NCBI GenBank assembly: GCA_963745595.1
Contig: CAVUYB010000007.1
Span: 310,001-374,000 of the forward strand
Source of the DNA: DASZUK01 sp963745595
GTDB taxonomy: Bacteria > Actinomycetota > Acidimicrobiia > Acidimicrobiales > RAAP-2
Reading direction: 5' to 3'
Length of the DNA: 64,000 nt
The notes under the pieces were generated by a model. That model did not search any database. It was given only the letters and a program-made list of their open reading frames with translations, and was not told where the DNA came from. Shown here in pieces: positions 16,889 to 24,468 of the stretch; position 1 is the stretch's first letter; every line of letters starts with the position of its first letter. Position numbers and translations under genes: made by a program.

Positions 16889-17656
16889 TCAGACGGGCGG
16901 CGGGCCATCTCGAGGCCCCGTGACCGGATCGACGCCCCGGTCGATCAGGTCCTGCAGGCCCTGGTCGACGACGACGCCATCGGCGTCCTTGGCGTTGGCC
17001 GCCATGATGTCGAGGAAGCGGCGCGGCTGGACGTCGATGAAGATGCCCTCGGCCTCCGCCGTCAGCTCGCCGTCGTGGTAGATGCCGCCCCACGCGAAGA
17101 TCTTGCGGCCCTCGATCCGCGTCTGCCGGGCGACGAGCGACAGCTCGGACAGCAGCGGCGTCGGGCGTCGGTACTTGACCGTCAGCGTCCCGGTCATGCC
17201 GGCCCGGCCGGTCAGGATGTTGGCCGACCCGAGCAGCTCGTCGAAGACCTCGGCGATGATGCCGCCGTGCACGCACGTCGGCGGACCCTCGTACGCGTAG
17301 CCGAACCACGCCCGGCCCCGTAGCTCCGGCCGGCCGTCCGCCCCCCGGACGGCCCACATGTCGACCGGCGCGGCCAGCGGGTTGGCGTAGCCGATGATCG
17401 GGCTGGTGCCGAAGAAGTCCTGCGGGTGCCCGGCCGGGTCCGGCTGGGCCCGGGGCCGCTTCCCCGGCCCGGCCGCCGCGGCCAGCCGATCGGCCACGCC
17501 GGCCACGTCCACCGCGGCCTGGTCCAGGTCGCCGTCGTCGATCAGCCGGCCGACGAGCAGGTCGGTCACCCGGCGGACCTCGGCGGCCAACCGGTTCCGG
17601 GCCGACGCCGCCGCCGTGCGGGCCGGACCTCGTTCTGTCGGGCCGCCTTCTGTCAA
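16889..17656 (-). CDS. PaaI-type thioesterase, hotdog fold
   Basis: 255 residues from a TTG start (17656), the only start in this open frame before the domain. The hotdog domain is in the C-terminal half: GYAYEGPPTCVHGGIIAEVF with the HGG motif, then GTLTVKYRRPTPLLSELSLV and GIYHDGELTAEAEGIFIDVQ. The first 75 residues are a helical extension. Acyl-CoA hydrolysis is the usual activity of this group. It converges with the acyl-CoA synthetase (17 bp apart) and lies downstream of the hydratase and thiolase on the same strand, so it may be the last gene of that unit. Confidence 0.75.
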   Translation of the reverse strand: MTEGGPTERGPARTAAASARNRLAAEVRRVTDLLVGRLIDDGDLDQAAVDVAGVADRLAAAAGPGKRPRAQPDPAGHPQDFFGTSPIIGYANPLAAPVDMWAVRGADGRPELRGRAWFGYAYEGPPTCVHGGIIAEVFDELLGSANILTGRAGMTGTLTVKYRRPTPLLSELSLVARQTRIEGRKIFAWGGIYHDGELTAEAEGIFIDVQPRRFLDIMAANAKDADGVVVDQGLQDLIDRGVDPVTGPRDGPPPV

Positions 17657-17665
17657 CGCGGGTCC

Positions 17666-17720
17666 GTCGGCGTCGCGCCGGTCGGCGTCGCGCCGGTCGG
17701 CGTCGCGCCGGTCGGCGTCG
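17666..17720. repeat. 15-bp tandem repeat between thioesterase and hydratase genes
   Basis: GTCGGCGTCGCGCCG is repeated about 3.6 times. The array lies in the 106-bp gap between the hydratase stop and the thioesterase start. It has no open frame of its own on either strand that looks coding. Confidence 0.85.
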
Positions 17721-17762
17721 GCGCGGCGTCGGTGGCTCCGGGATCCGCCGAACCCGGGCCGG

Positions 17763-18563
17763 TCACCGCTTCTGGAAGTTCGGCTGGCGCTTCTCGGCGA
17801 ACGCCCGCGGGCCTTCCTTGGCGTCCTCGGTGCCGAAGATCGGCGTGCCGATCTCGAGCTCCCGGGCCAGCCCGTCCACTTCGGACATCCCCTCGGTCTC
17901 GATCACCGATCGCTTGATCGCCTCGACCGCGAGCGGGCCGTTGGCGTTGATCACCTCGGCGATGGCCAACGCCTCCTCGAGCGCCGTGCCGTCCGGGACG
18001 ACCCGGCCGATCAGGCCGATGCGCAGCGCCTCTTCCGCCGAGACCTGCCGGGCGGTGAGGAGCAGGTCCATGGCCACCGTGAACGGGATCTGCCGGCGCA
18101 GCCGGACGGTCGACCCGCCCAGCGGGAACAGCCCGCGGCGGGCTTCGAAGACCCCGAACTTCGCCCCCTCGCCGGCCACCCGGATGTCGGTGGCCTGGAG
18201 GATCTCCGTCCCGCCGGCCACCGCCCAGCCCTCGACCGCGGCGATCAGCGGCTTCTTCGGCTGGTAGTGCCGGAGCAGCGCCTTCCAGTGCAGGTCCGGG
18301 TCCTCGACCATCCGGTGCTGGTACTTCTCGGCCTCCGGGCTGCTCATCGACTTGAGGTCCATCCCGGCGCAGAACGTGCCGCCGGCCCCGGTGAGGATGG
18401 CGCTGCGGATGTCGTCGTTGGCGTCGATCTCGACCCACGCGTCGGCCATCCCGACGAGCATCGGCAGGCTGAGCGCGTTCTTCGCCTCCGGCCGGTTCAT
18501 CGTCACGATGGCCGTGTGGCCGCGCTGTTCGAACGTGAAGTGCTCGGTGGACTCGACGGTCAT
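17763..18563 (-). CDS. Enoyl-CoA hydratase, EchA19-like
   Basis: 266 residues. Crotonase fold: HTAIVTMNRPEAKNALSLPM, oxyanion motif ILTGAGGTFCAGMDLKSM, then PLIAAVEGWAVAGGTEILQA, GVFEARRGLFPLGGSTVRLR and the C-terminus DAKEGPRAFAEKRQPNF. The overall pattern follows mycobacterial EchA19, which hydrates the steroid side-chain enoyl-CoA 3-oxochol-4,22-dien-24-oyl-CoA. ATG at 18563 lies 2 bp after the thiolase stop, with GAAAGG as ribosome binding site inside the thiolase end. The two enzymes should act on successive intermediates of one acyl chain. Confidence 0.88.
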   Translation of the reverse strand: MTVESTEHFTFEQRGHTAIVTMNRPEAKNALSLPMLVGMADAWVEIDANDDIRSAILTGAGGTFCAGMDLKSMSSPEAEKYQHRMVEDPDLHWKALLRHYQPKKPLIAAVEGWAVAGGTEILQATDIRVAGEGAKFGVFEARRGLFPLGGSTVRLRRQIPFTVAMDLLLTARQVSAEEALRIGLIGRVVPDGTALEEALAIAEVINANGPLAVEAIKRSVIETEGMSEVDGLARELEIGTPIFGTEDAKEGPRAFAEKRQPNFQKR

Positions 18564-18565
18564 GG

Positions 18566-19738
18566 CTACAGCCTTTCGATGATCGTGCCGGTGGCCAGCG
18601 CGCCGCCGCAGCACATCGACACCAACCCGTACGTGGCGTCCCGGCGCTCCAGCTCGTGCAGGATGGTCGTGATCAACCGGCTGCCGGTCGCGCCGACCGG
18701 GTGACCGAGGGCGATGGCGCCGCCGTTGACGTTGACCTTGTCCCAGTCGACGTCGTGGGCCCGGCCCCAGCTGAGGACGACGGACGCGAACGCCTCGTTG
18801 ACCTCGAACAGGTCGATGTCGCCGATCGTCATGCCGGCCTTCTCGAGCACCTTCGTCGTGGCCGCGATCGGCCCGTCGAGGTGGTAGTACGGGTCGGACC
18901 CGATGAGCGCCTGGGCGACGATCCGGGCCCGCGGCCGCAGGCCGTCGGCTTTGGCCCGCTCCTCGGACATCCAGAGCACCGCGGCCGCGCCGTCGGAGAT
19001 CTGCGAGGAGTTCCCGGCCGTGTGCATCCCGTCGGGCAGGACCGGCTTCAGCTTGGCCAGCCCTTCGGCGGTGGTGTCCCGGGGACCCTGGTCCTTGGCG
19101 ATGACCCGGCGCTCCCCCGTGTGCTCCCCGCGGGGACCTTCCTCGCCGACGACCGGGGCCTCGATCGGGGCGATCTCCCGGGCGAACCGGTCCTCGGCGA
19201 CGGCCACCGCCGCCTTCTGCTGCGAGACGAGCCCGAGCCAGTCGGTGTCCTCCCGGGTGATCCCGTACTTCTCGGCGATCCGCTCGGCCGCCACGAACTG
19301 TGTCGGCAGGTCGTACGGCAGGTCCTCCGGGATGGCCCGGCCGACCCCGGCCGCCGCGTTGGCGCCGAGCGGCACCCGGCTCATCGTCTCGACCCCGCAG
19401 CCGATCCCGACGTCGATGGCGCCCGACGTGATCAGGTTGGCGACGAAGTGGTTCGCCTGCTGCGACGACCCGCATTGGCAGTCGACCGTCGTGCCCGCCA
19501 CCTCGTACGGCAGGCCCTGGAGGAGCCACGCCGTCCGCGTCACGTTGAAGCCCTGCTCGCCGGCCTGGGTGACGACCCCGCCGACGACCTGCTCGACCGA
19601 GCCCGGGTCGATGCCGGCCCGCTTGACCACCTCGACCTGGGTCGCACCCAGCACGTCGGCCGCCCGGAGCCCGGACAGCCAGCCGTTGCGCTTCCCGATC
19701 GGCGTGCGGACCGCCTCGACGATCACCGGTTGCCCCAT
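18566..19738 (-). CDS. Steroid 3-ketoacyl-CoA thiolase, FadA5-like
   Basis: 390 residues from ATG 19738 (MGQPVIVEAVRTPIGKRNGW), preceded by AGAGG. Nucleophilic Cys89 in TVDCQCGSSQQANHFV, then the DIDLFEVNEAFASVVLSWGR histidine/Asn region, VNVNGGAIALGHPVGATGSR, and the second active-site Cys in SMCCGGALATGTIIERL. Length and motifs agree closely with FadA5, the thiolase that removes acetyl- or propionyl-CoA from the cholesterol side chain. A KstR-like operator sits about 140 bp upstream. Cholesterol use itself is not shown; phytosterols, bile acids or hopanoids are alternatives. Confidence 0.88.
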   Translation of the reverse strand: MGQPVIVEAVRTPIGKRNGWLSGLRAADVLGATQVEVVKRAGIDPGSVEQVVGGVVTQAGEQGFNVTRTAWLLQGLPYEVAGTTVDCQCGSSQQANHFVANLITSGAIDVGIGCGVETMSRVPLGANAAAGVGRAIPEDLPYDLPTQFVAAERIAEKYGITREDTDWLGLVSQQKAAVAVAEDRFAREIAPIEAPVVGEEGPRGEHTGERRVIAKDQGPRDTTAEGLAKLKPVLPDGMHTAGNSSQISDGAAAVLWMSEERAKADGLRPRARIVAQALIGSDPYYHLDGPIAATTKVLEKAGMTIGDIDLFEVNEAFASVVLSWGRAHDVDWDKVNVNGGAIALGHPVGATGSRLITTILHELERRDATYGLVSMCCGGALATGTIIERL

Positions 19739-19766
19739 GCGTCGCACCTCTTCTCTGGTCTCTTTG

Positions 19767-19814
19767 CTCTTAGGTGTCTGTGATCTTGGGTGTCTGTGCT
19801 CTTAGGTGTCGGTG
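19767..19814. repeat. 16-bp imperfect tandem repeat, three copies
   Basis: Three consecutive 16-bp units of the form CTCTTAGGTGTCTGTG, with one to three differences, lie between the thiolase start and the KstR-like operator. They would be in the 5' untranslated part of the thiolase transcript. Confidence 0.8.
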
Positions 19815-19879
19815 GCGGCAGCCGTCCGGCCCGTCGCCTGGATTGGTCACCTGGCCCGGGCAGCCGTCCACCCCATTTA

Positions 19880-19893
19880 TAGAACCTGTTCTA
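19880..19893. promoter_or_regulatory. KstR-like operator upstream of the thiolase operon
   Basis: TAGAAC-CT-GTTCTA, a perfect 6+6 palindrome with the same 14-bp core and the same CT spacer as the site at 15173. It lies in an AT-rich pocket (CCCCATTTATAG) that could hold the thiolase promoter. The divergent hemerythrin gene begins 162 bp on the other side. Confidence 0.65.
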
Positions 19894-20054
19894 AACCGTA
19901 GCATCGGCGCCCCGTCCGGCGTCCGGCGAAGCACGACGGGCGACGGGCCGGGGGACGAGCCCAGGAAGACGAGCCCAGGAAGACGGGCCAGGAAAAACCG
20001 AGCAGACTCTGGGCAGCGGCCATTGCGGCGGAACGGACCCGAAAGGACGGCACG

Positions 20055-20747
20055 ATGCCCGACCAACCAACCAACGGCCCATCGACCAAGGGCGGTCCGC
20101 CGCGAGGGCGGTTCACGATCGTCTACTTGATCCACGAGGCCTTCCGGCGGGACTTCCGCCGGCTGAGCACCGCCGTCCGGGCGCCCTCCGTCGGTGCCGA
20201 GCGGGCCCGGCGGCTGGAGGCGCACTGGCAGTTCGTCGACGAGCAGCTGCACCATCACCACCAGGTCGAGGACGATTCGCTCTGGCCGCTCGTCCGGCCC
20301 CGGCTGGCCGGCCAGGACGAGGAGCTGGCCATCCTCCACGAGATGGAGGTCCAGCACGCGGGCCTGCTACCGAAGGGCGAGGCCGTCGACCGCGGCTTCG
20401 CGGCCTTCGTCGCCGAGCCGGCCGCGGCGGCCGGTTCGACCCTCGGCGACCAGCTCGACGACCTGGCCGGCTCGCTCGGCGCCCACCTCGACAACGAGGA
20501 GACCCGGTGCTTCCCCGTCATCGACGAGGCCATGAGCAATGCCGAGTTCGAGGCCTTCGGCAAGGCGACGGCCAAAGCCATCGGCATGCGCGGCTCGGCC
20601 CGGTTCTTCCCGTGGATCTTCGACGGCGCCGACCCGGTCGAGCGGCAGGCCGTGCTCTCGATGCCCCCGCCGCCGGTCCGGGTCCTCTGCCGGTACGCCT
20701 GGGAGCCGCGCTACCAGCGCGTCGTCACGCCCCTCTGGGCCGGCTAG
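20055..20747 (+). CDS. Hemerythrin domain-containing protein
   Basis: 230 residues. Diiron hemerythrin ligands are visible over residues 20-160: YLIHEAFRRDFRRL, FVDEQLHHHHQVEDDSLWPL (HxxxE), LHEMEVQHAG and LGAHLDNEETRCFPVIDE. A C-terminal extension (FFPWIFDGADPVERQAVLSM) is typical of actinobacterial hemerythrin-like proteins. Roles proposed for such proteins are O2, NO or peroxide sensing or iron storage; which applies here cannot be told. GAAAGGACGGC precedes the ATG. Transcription diverges from the thiolase operon. Confidence 0.9.
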   Translation: MPDQPTNGPSTKGGPPRGRFTIVYLIHEAFRRDFRRLSTAVRAPSVGAERARRLEAHWQFVDEQLHHHHQVEDDSLWPLVRPRLAGQDEELAILHEMEVQHAGLLPKGEAVDRGFAAFVAEPAAAAGSTLGDQLDDLAGSLGAHLDNEETRCFPVIDEAMSNAEFEAFGKATAKAIGMRGSARFFPWIFDGADPVERQAVLSMPPPPVRVLCRYAWEPRYQRVVTPLWAG

Positions 20748-20828
20748 GCCACATCCGCTCGGGTCCGGGTGGATCGGCCCGGGAGGGTCGGGGCCGCCGA
20801 CGGCGACCCCGACCCACACCGCGACCGG

Positions 20829-22904
20829 TCAGGCCATCCCGACGACCGGCTTGTTGAGCGGCTTGCCGCCCATCGAGCCGAGGAACGTCGCGTCGCCGAA
20901 CGTGAACAGGCCGCCGTCGGTGGCCACCTCGTAGTAGCCGCCGCCGTCCGCGGTGGCGAGCATGCCGACGACCGGCTGGTTGAGCGGCTTGCCGCCCATC
21001 GAGCCGTAGAACGACCCGTCGCCGAACGTGAACAGGCCGCCGTCGGCCGCCACCAGCCAGTAGCCGCCGCCGTCCGGCGTCGACGCCATGCCGACGATCG
21101 GCTTGACGAGCGAGAGGCTGCCGGTCGAGCCGTGGAACGACGCGTCGCCGAAGCTGAAGATGCCGCCGTCCGACGCCACCATCCAGTAGCCCTTGCCGTC
21201 GGCCGTCGACGTCATGCCGACGATCGGCTTGTTGAGCGGCTTGCCGCCCATCGAACCGTAGAACTGGGCGTCGCCGTAGGCAAAGAGGCCACCGTCGGAC
21301 GCCACGAGCCAGTAGCCCTTGCCGTCCGGCGTCGCCGCCATGCCGACGATCGGCTGGTTGAGCGTGATCGACCCGGTCGACCCGTAGAACTGGGCGTCGC
21401 CGAAGCTGAAGATGCCGCCGTCCGTCGCCACCTCCCAGTAGCCGGCCCCGTCGGGCGTCGCCGCCATGCCGACGATCGGCTTGTTCAACGGCTTGCCACC
21501 CATCGAGCCGTAGAACTGGACGTTGCCGAAGCTGAAGAGGCCGCCGTCACTGGCGACCTCCCAGTAGCCGGGGGCGACGGGCGCCGTGTTGGACGTCGCG
21601 GCCGGACCGGTGCCGAAGATGTCGGAGGCGGTCACCTTGAAGGCCACCGTGCTGCCGGCCGGGACCGGGAAGGCGGTGCCGACGACGTCCGAATGGGTGT
21701 CGATGGTCGCCTGGGCGATCCCGTTGACGATCGGGGTCACCTGGTAGTCGCTGGGCCACGGCGGCGACATCGGCTCTGTCCAGCTGGCCGACGCCGTCGT
21801 CCCCGAGATGCTGACCCTGGCGTTGGTGGGCGCCTGGGGCGGCGTGGCCAGGGCCAGCCCGGCCGCATCGGTCAACCCGGTCCCCGACCCGGCGATCTGG
21901 TACGTCGGGTTGGGCGACCCCGAGGTGGTCAACTGGCTCGCCGAGAACCCGGTGACGCTGCCTGTCGTTGTGCCGGCGATGTTGGCCAGCCACAGGTTCC
22001 CGGTCGAGTCGAAGGCCATCTGATAGGTCTCGTCGATGCTGTGGGTGGCGTTGCTGCCCAGGGTGACCGTCGGCACCGGGTTGCCGTTGGCGGCCAGTTG
22101 GTTGTGGGCGTACTCCACCACGGTGGCGTTGTCGTAGTTGCTCACCCAGAGATCGCCGGCGTTGTCGAAGACGACCCCCACCGGATCGTCCAGGGAGGTC
22201 CCGTTGGCGGTGATGGTCACCGCCGGCACCGGGCTGCCGCTGGCCGCCAGCTGGGCCAGGGAGTACTCCTGGACCTGGTCGGTGGCGGTCGAGGCGGACC
22301 AGAGGTCGCCGTCCGGGTCGAAGGCGATCTCCTCCGGTCGGTTGAGGGCGGTTCCGGTGGCCGAGATCGTCACCTTGGGCACCGGTGCGCCGGAGGCAAC
22401 CAGTTGGGCCGGGGTGAACTCGTTCAACGTCATCCCTGTGTAGTCGGCCACCCAGAGGTTGCCGGCACGGTCGAAGGCCAGCCCGACCGGTCCGTCGAGC
22501 GATGTGCCCGTACTGCTGAGCACCACCGCCGGGGTCGGCGATCCGGTCGCCGCCAGCTGCGCCGCGGTGAACTCGGCCACCGTGTCGCCGCCGTAGTTCG
22601 ACACCCACAGGTCGCCGGCCGCGTCGAACGCCTCGCCGTAGGGGTTCTGGAACGTGGACGACGAGATCGTCGCGCTCGGCGCGGCGTGGCCGTTCGACGG
22701 CAGCGGGTAGACGGTGACGTTGCTCCCACCCTCGTTGGCCACGTAGATGCCCGACGGTGGCGGCCCCGCCGCTCCGGCCGGGGCCGCGGTCAGCGCGGTG
22801 GCGGCCACCGCCGCCCCGCTCACTCCGAGGGCGACGGCGACGGCCGCCCCCACCCGCCCCCACGACGAACGTCGTCTACCCACTGCTCTGATGCGGTCGT
22901 GCAT
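20829..22904 (-). CDS. Secreted two-propeller repeat protein
   Basis: 691 residues from ATG 22904, after GGAGAGGCGCC. A signal peptide (RRRSSWGRVGAAVAVALGVS, cut near APAGAA) is followed by about five NHL/Vgb-like blades (for example NPYGEAFDAAGDLWVSNYGG), a fibronectin-III-like domain (about 370-450), and then six repeats of about 41 residues. The last have the form GYWEVASDGGLFSFGDAQFY-GSMGGKPLNKPIVGMAATPDG, which suggests a second beta-propeller. The protein ends exactly at the last repeat. Such C-terminal repeats are frequent in surface proteins of Acidimicrobiia. No catalytic motif is present; binding or adhesion is an inference. Confidence 0.85.
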   Translation of the reverse strand: MHDRIRAVGRRRSSWGRVGAAVAVALGVSGAAVAATALTAAPAGAAGPPPSGIYVANEGGSNVTVYPLPSNGHAAPSATISSSTFQNPYGEAFDAAGDLWVSNYGGDTVAEFTAAQLAATGSPTPAVVLSSTGTSLDGPVGLAFDRAGNLWVADYTGMTLNEFTPAQLVASGAPVPKVTISATGTALNRPEEIAFDPDGDLWSASTATDQVQEYSLAQLAASGSPVPAVTITANGTSLDDPVGVVFDNAGDLWVSNYDNATVVEYAHNQLAANGNPVPTVTLGSNATHSIDETYQMAFDSTGNLWLANIAGTTTGSVTGFSASQLTTSGSPNPTYQIAGSGTGLTDAAGLALATPPQAPTNARVSISGTTASASWTEPMSPPWPSDYQVTPIVNGIAQATIDTHSDVVGTAFPVPAGSTVAFKVTASDIFGTGPAATSNTAPVAPGYWEVASDGGLFSFGNVQFYGSMGGKPLNKPIVGMAATPDGAGYWEVATDGGIFSFGDAQFYGSTGSITLNQPIVGMAATPDGKGYWLVASDGGLFAYGDAQFYGSMGGKPLNKPIVGMTSTADGKGYWMVASDGGIFSFGDASFHGSTGSLSLVKPIVGMASTPDGGGYWLVAADGGLFTFGDGSFYGSMGGKPLNQPVVGMLATADGGGYYEVATDGGLFTFGDATFLGSMGGKPLNKPVVGMA

Positions 22905-23082
22905 GGCGCCTCTCCGATGCATTTCGTTGGTTCGCGGCAAGGGGAACGGCCGAGCCGCTCCCCCCGGCCAGCACGGTATTCGATCGGCTCGTCGCCGCGC
23001 TCGTTTCTCTCAGCCAATTCTCAGGATCGGACCGGGACCGCGGGGTCAGGTGGCCGACCCGGAGGGATCAGGCGAGGCCGGC

Positions 23083-23967
23083 TCAGGTGGCCGAAAGCTG
23101 GTCGAGCAGGAGGCCGGACAGCTCGGTCGCGGCCTCCTCGGGCACCCAGTGGCTCACGCCGTCGAGGACCGCGAACCGGTACGGCCCGGTCACCCAGTCG
23201 GCCGTCGCCTCCGCGGCCGCCCGCCCGAGCGCGGGATCGTCGGACGACCAGACGTACAGCGTCGGCACCGCCACCGGCCCGAGCGGCTCGATGGCGTCCA
23301 TCGCCCGGTACCAGTTGAGCGCGGCCGTCATCGCCCCCGGGGCGGTCAGTACCGCGACGTACTCGTCCGTCGCCGCCGGCTCCAGCCCCGTCGTCGCGAA
23401 CAGGTCGCGCAACCCCGATCCCGATCCGTCCTCCCCGAGCAGCTGGCGCTCCGGTTCGTCCGGCCGCTGGAAGAACCCGATGTAGCTCATCCGGTCGGCC
23501 TGGTCGTCCTGACCGGCCATGATGACCGCGCCGAGCGCGTCCGGGTGCGGCGTCGAGACGACCGAGACGCTCCGCAGCCGCTCCGGATGGCGGCCGGCCA
23601 CCATCCACGCCACCATGCCGCCCCAGTCGTGGCCGACGAGGTCGAACGTGTCGGCGCCCGAGGCGTTGGCCCCCGACGCGCCAGTACCCAACGACTCGGC
23701 CACGGAGACGACGTCGTCGACGAGGTGGCCGATCCGGTAGTCCGCCACCGCCGGTGGGCGGGCACCCGGCGAGTACCCCCGCTGGTCCACCGCCACCGCC
23801 CGGTAGCCGGACGCCGCCAATACCGGCAGGACGTGCCGCCACGACCACGACGTCTGCGGGAAGCCGTGCAGGAGGACAACGAGCCGGCCGTCGGCCGGTC
23901 CGGCCGCCCGGGCCCGGAACGTCAGACCGTTGGCCTCGACCTCGATCTCCTCCAGGTCCACCGTCAC
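23083..23967 (-). CDS. Alpha/beta hydrolase, epoxide hydrolase-like
   Basis: 294 residues from GTG 23967 (the open frame reaches 24033 but adds only Arg-rich residues). Motifs: VVLLHGFPQTSWSWRHVLPV, DQRGYSPGARP, nucleophile elbow FDLVGHDWGGMVAWMVAGRH with Asp as nucleophile, LYVWSSDDPALGR, and the His in VLDGVSHWVPEEAA. This is the epoxide hydrolase/dehalogenase arrangement. A Ser/Ala/Gly insertion before the nucleophile strand (TGASGANASGAD) is unusual. It is the last gene of a minus-strand run that begins with leuB, but there is no functional tie to those genes. Confidence 0.85.
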   Translation of the reverse strand: MTVDLEEIEVEANGLTFRARAAGPADGRLVVLLHGFPQTSWSWRHVLPVLAASGYRAVAVDQRGYSPGARPPAVADYRIGHLVDDVVSVAESLGTGASGANASGADTFDLVGHDWGGMVAWMVAGRHPERLRSVSVVSTPHPDALGAVIMAGQDDQADRMSYIGFFQRPDEPERQLLGEDGSGSGLRDLFATTGLEPAATDEYVAVLTAPGAMTAALNWYRAMDAIEPLGPVAVPTLYVWSSDDPALGRAAAEATADWVTGPYRFAVLDGVSHWVPEEAATELSGLLLDQLSAT

Positions 23968-23992
23968 CCCCGCGACCCGGTCCGCCGTCGAC

Positions 23993-24457
23993 CTACGCCG
24001 GCGTCGGCCAGAGCGCCTCGGCCGGTACGGCATCGACGAGGGCCCGCTGGAGGACGTAGTCGTGGGCGACCGACCGGAACGCCCGGCGCCGGGCGTCGAC
24101 CACGTCGGCCGGCGCGTCGTCGAGGAATCCCCACAGGTTCAGCGCCGCCCGGACGTCGTGCACACTCGGCGCCCGGCCCAACAGGCCCGACCGCCGGGCG
24201 GCCAGCAGGGCGACGCCGACGACGACGTCCTCGGGCGACTCGTCCGGCGCCAACCGGAGCTTCTCTTCGAACCGCCGGGCCAGGCGCAGGGCGAAGCCCT
24301 GGTCCGAGCCGGGCGTGCCCATGCTCGGTCCGGCCGGCCGGACCGGGATCCGCAGCTCCGCCGGACGATCCGTCGTCCACGAGCCCGGCACCTCGAGCCG
24401 GAGGGACGGTCGGACCTGGTCGGCCTCGGCGATCGGGACGAAGCTCGGCTGGGTCAT
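23993..24457 (-). CDS. Unrecognised protein downstream of cimA
   Basis: 154 residues from ATG 24457. The first half is polar and Pro-rich (LRLEVPGSWTTDRPAELRIP). The second half is helical (FALRLARRFEEKLRLAPDES, VVVGVALLAARRSGLLGRAP, HDVRAALNLWGFLDDAPADV). No membrane segment or known motif is seen. The frame has normal high-GC codon use and fills the gap between cimA (12 bp) and the hydrolase (25 bp), so it is probably a real gene of the same operon. Confidence 0.6.
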   Translation of the reverse strand: MTQPSFVPIAEADQVRPSLRLEVPGSWTTDRPAELRIPVRPAGPSMGTPGSDQGFALRLARRFEEKLRLAPDESPEDVVVGVALLAARRSGLLGRAPSVHDVRAALNLWGFLDDAPADVVDARRRAFRSVAHDYVLQRALVDAVPAEALWPTPA

Positions 24458-24468
24458 CGACGCCGAGA

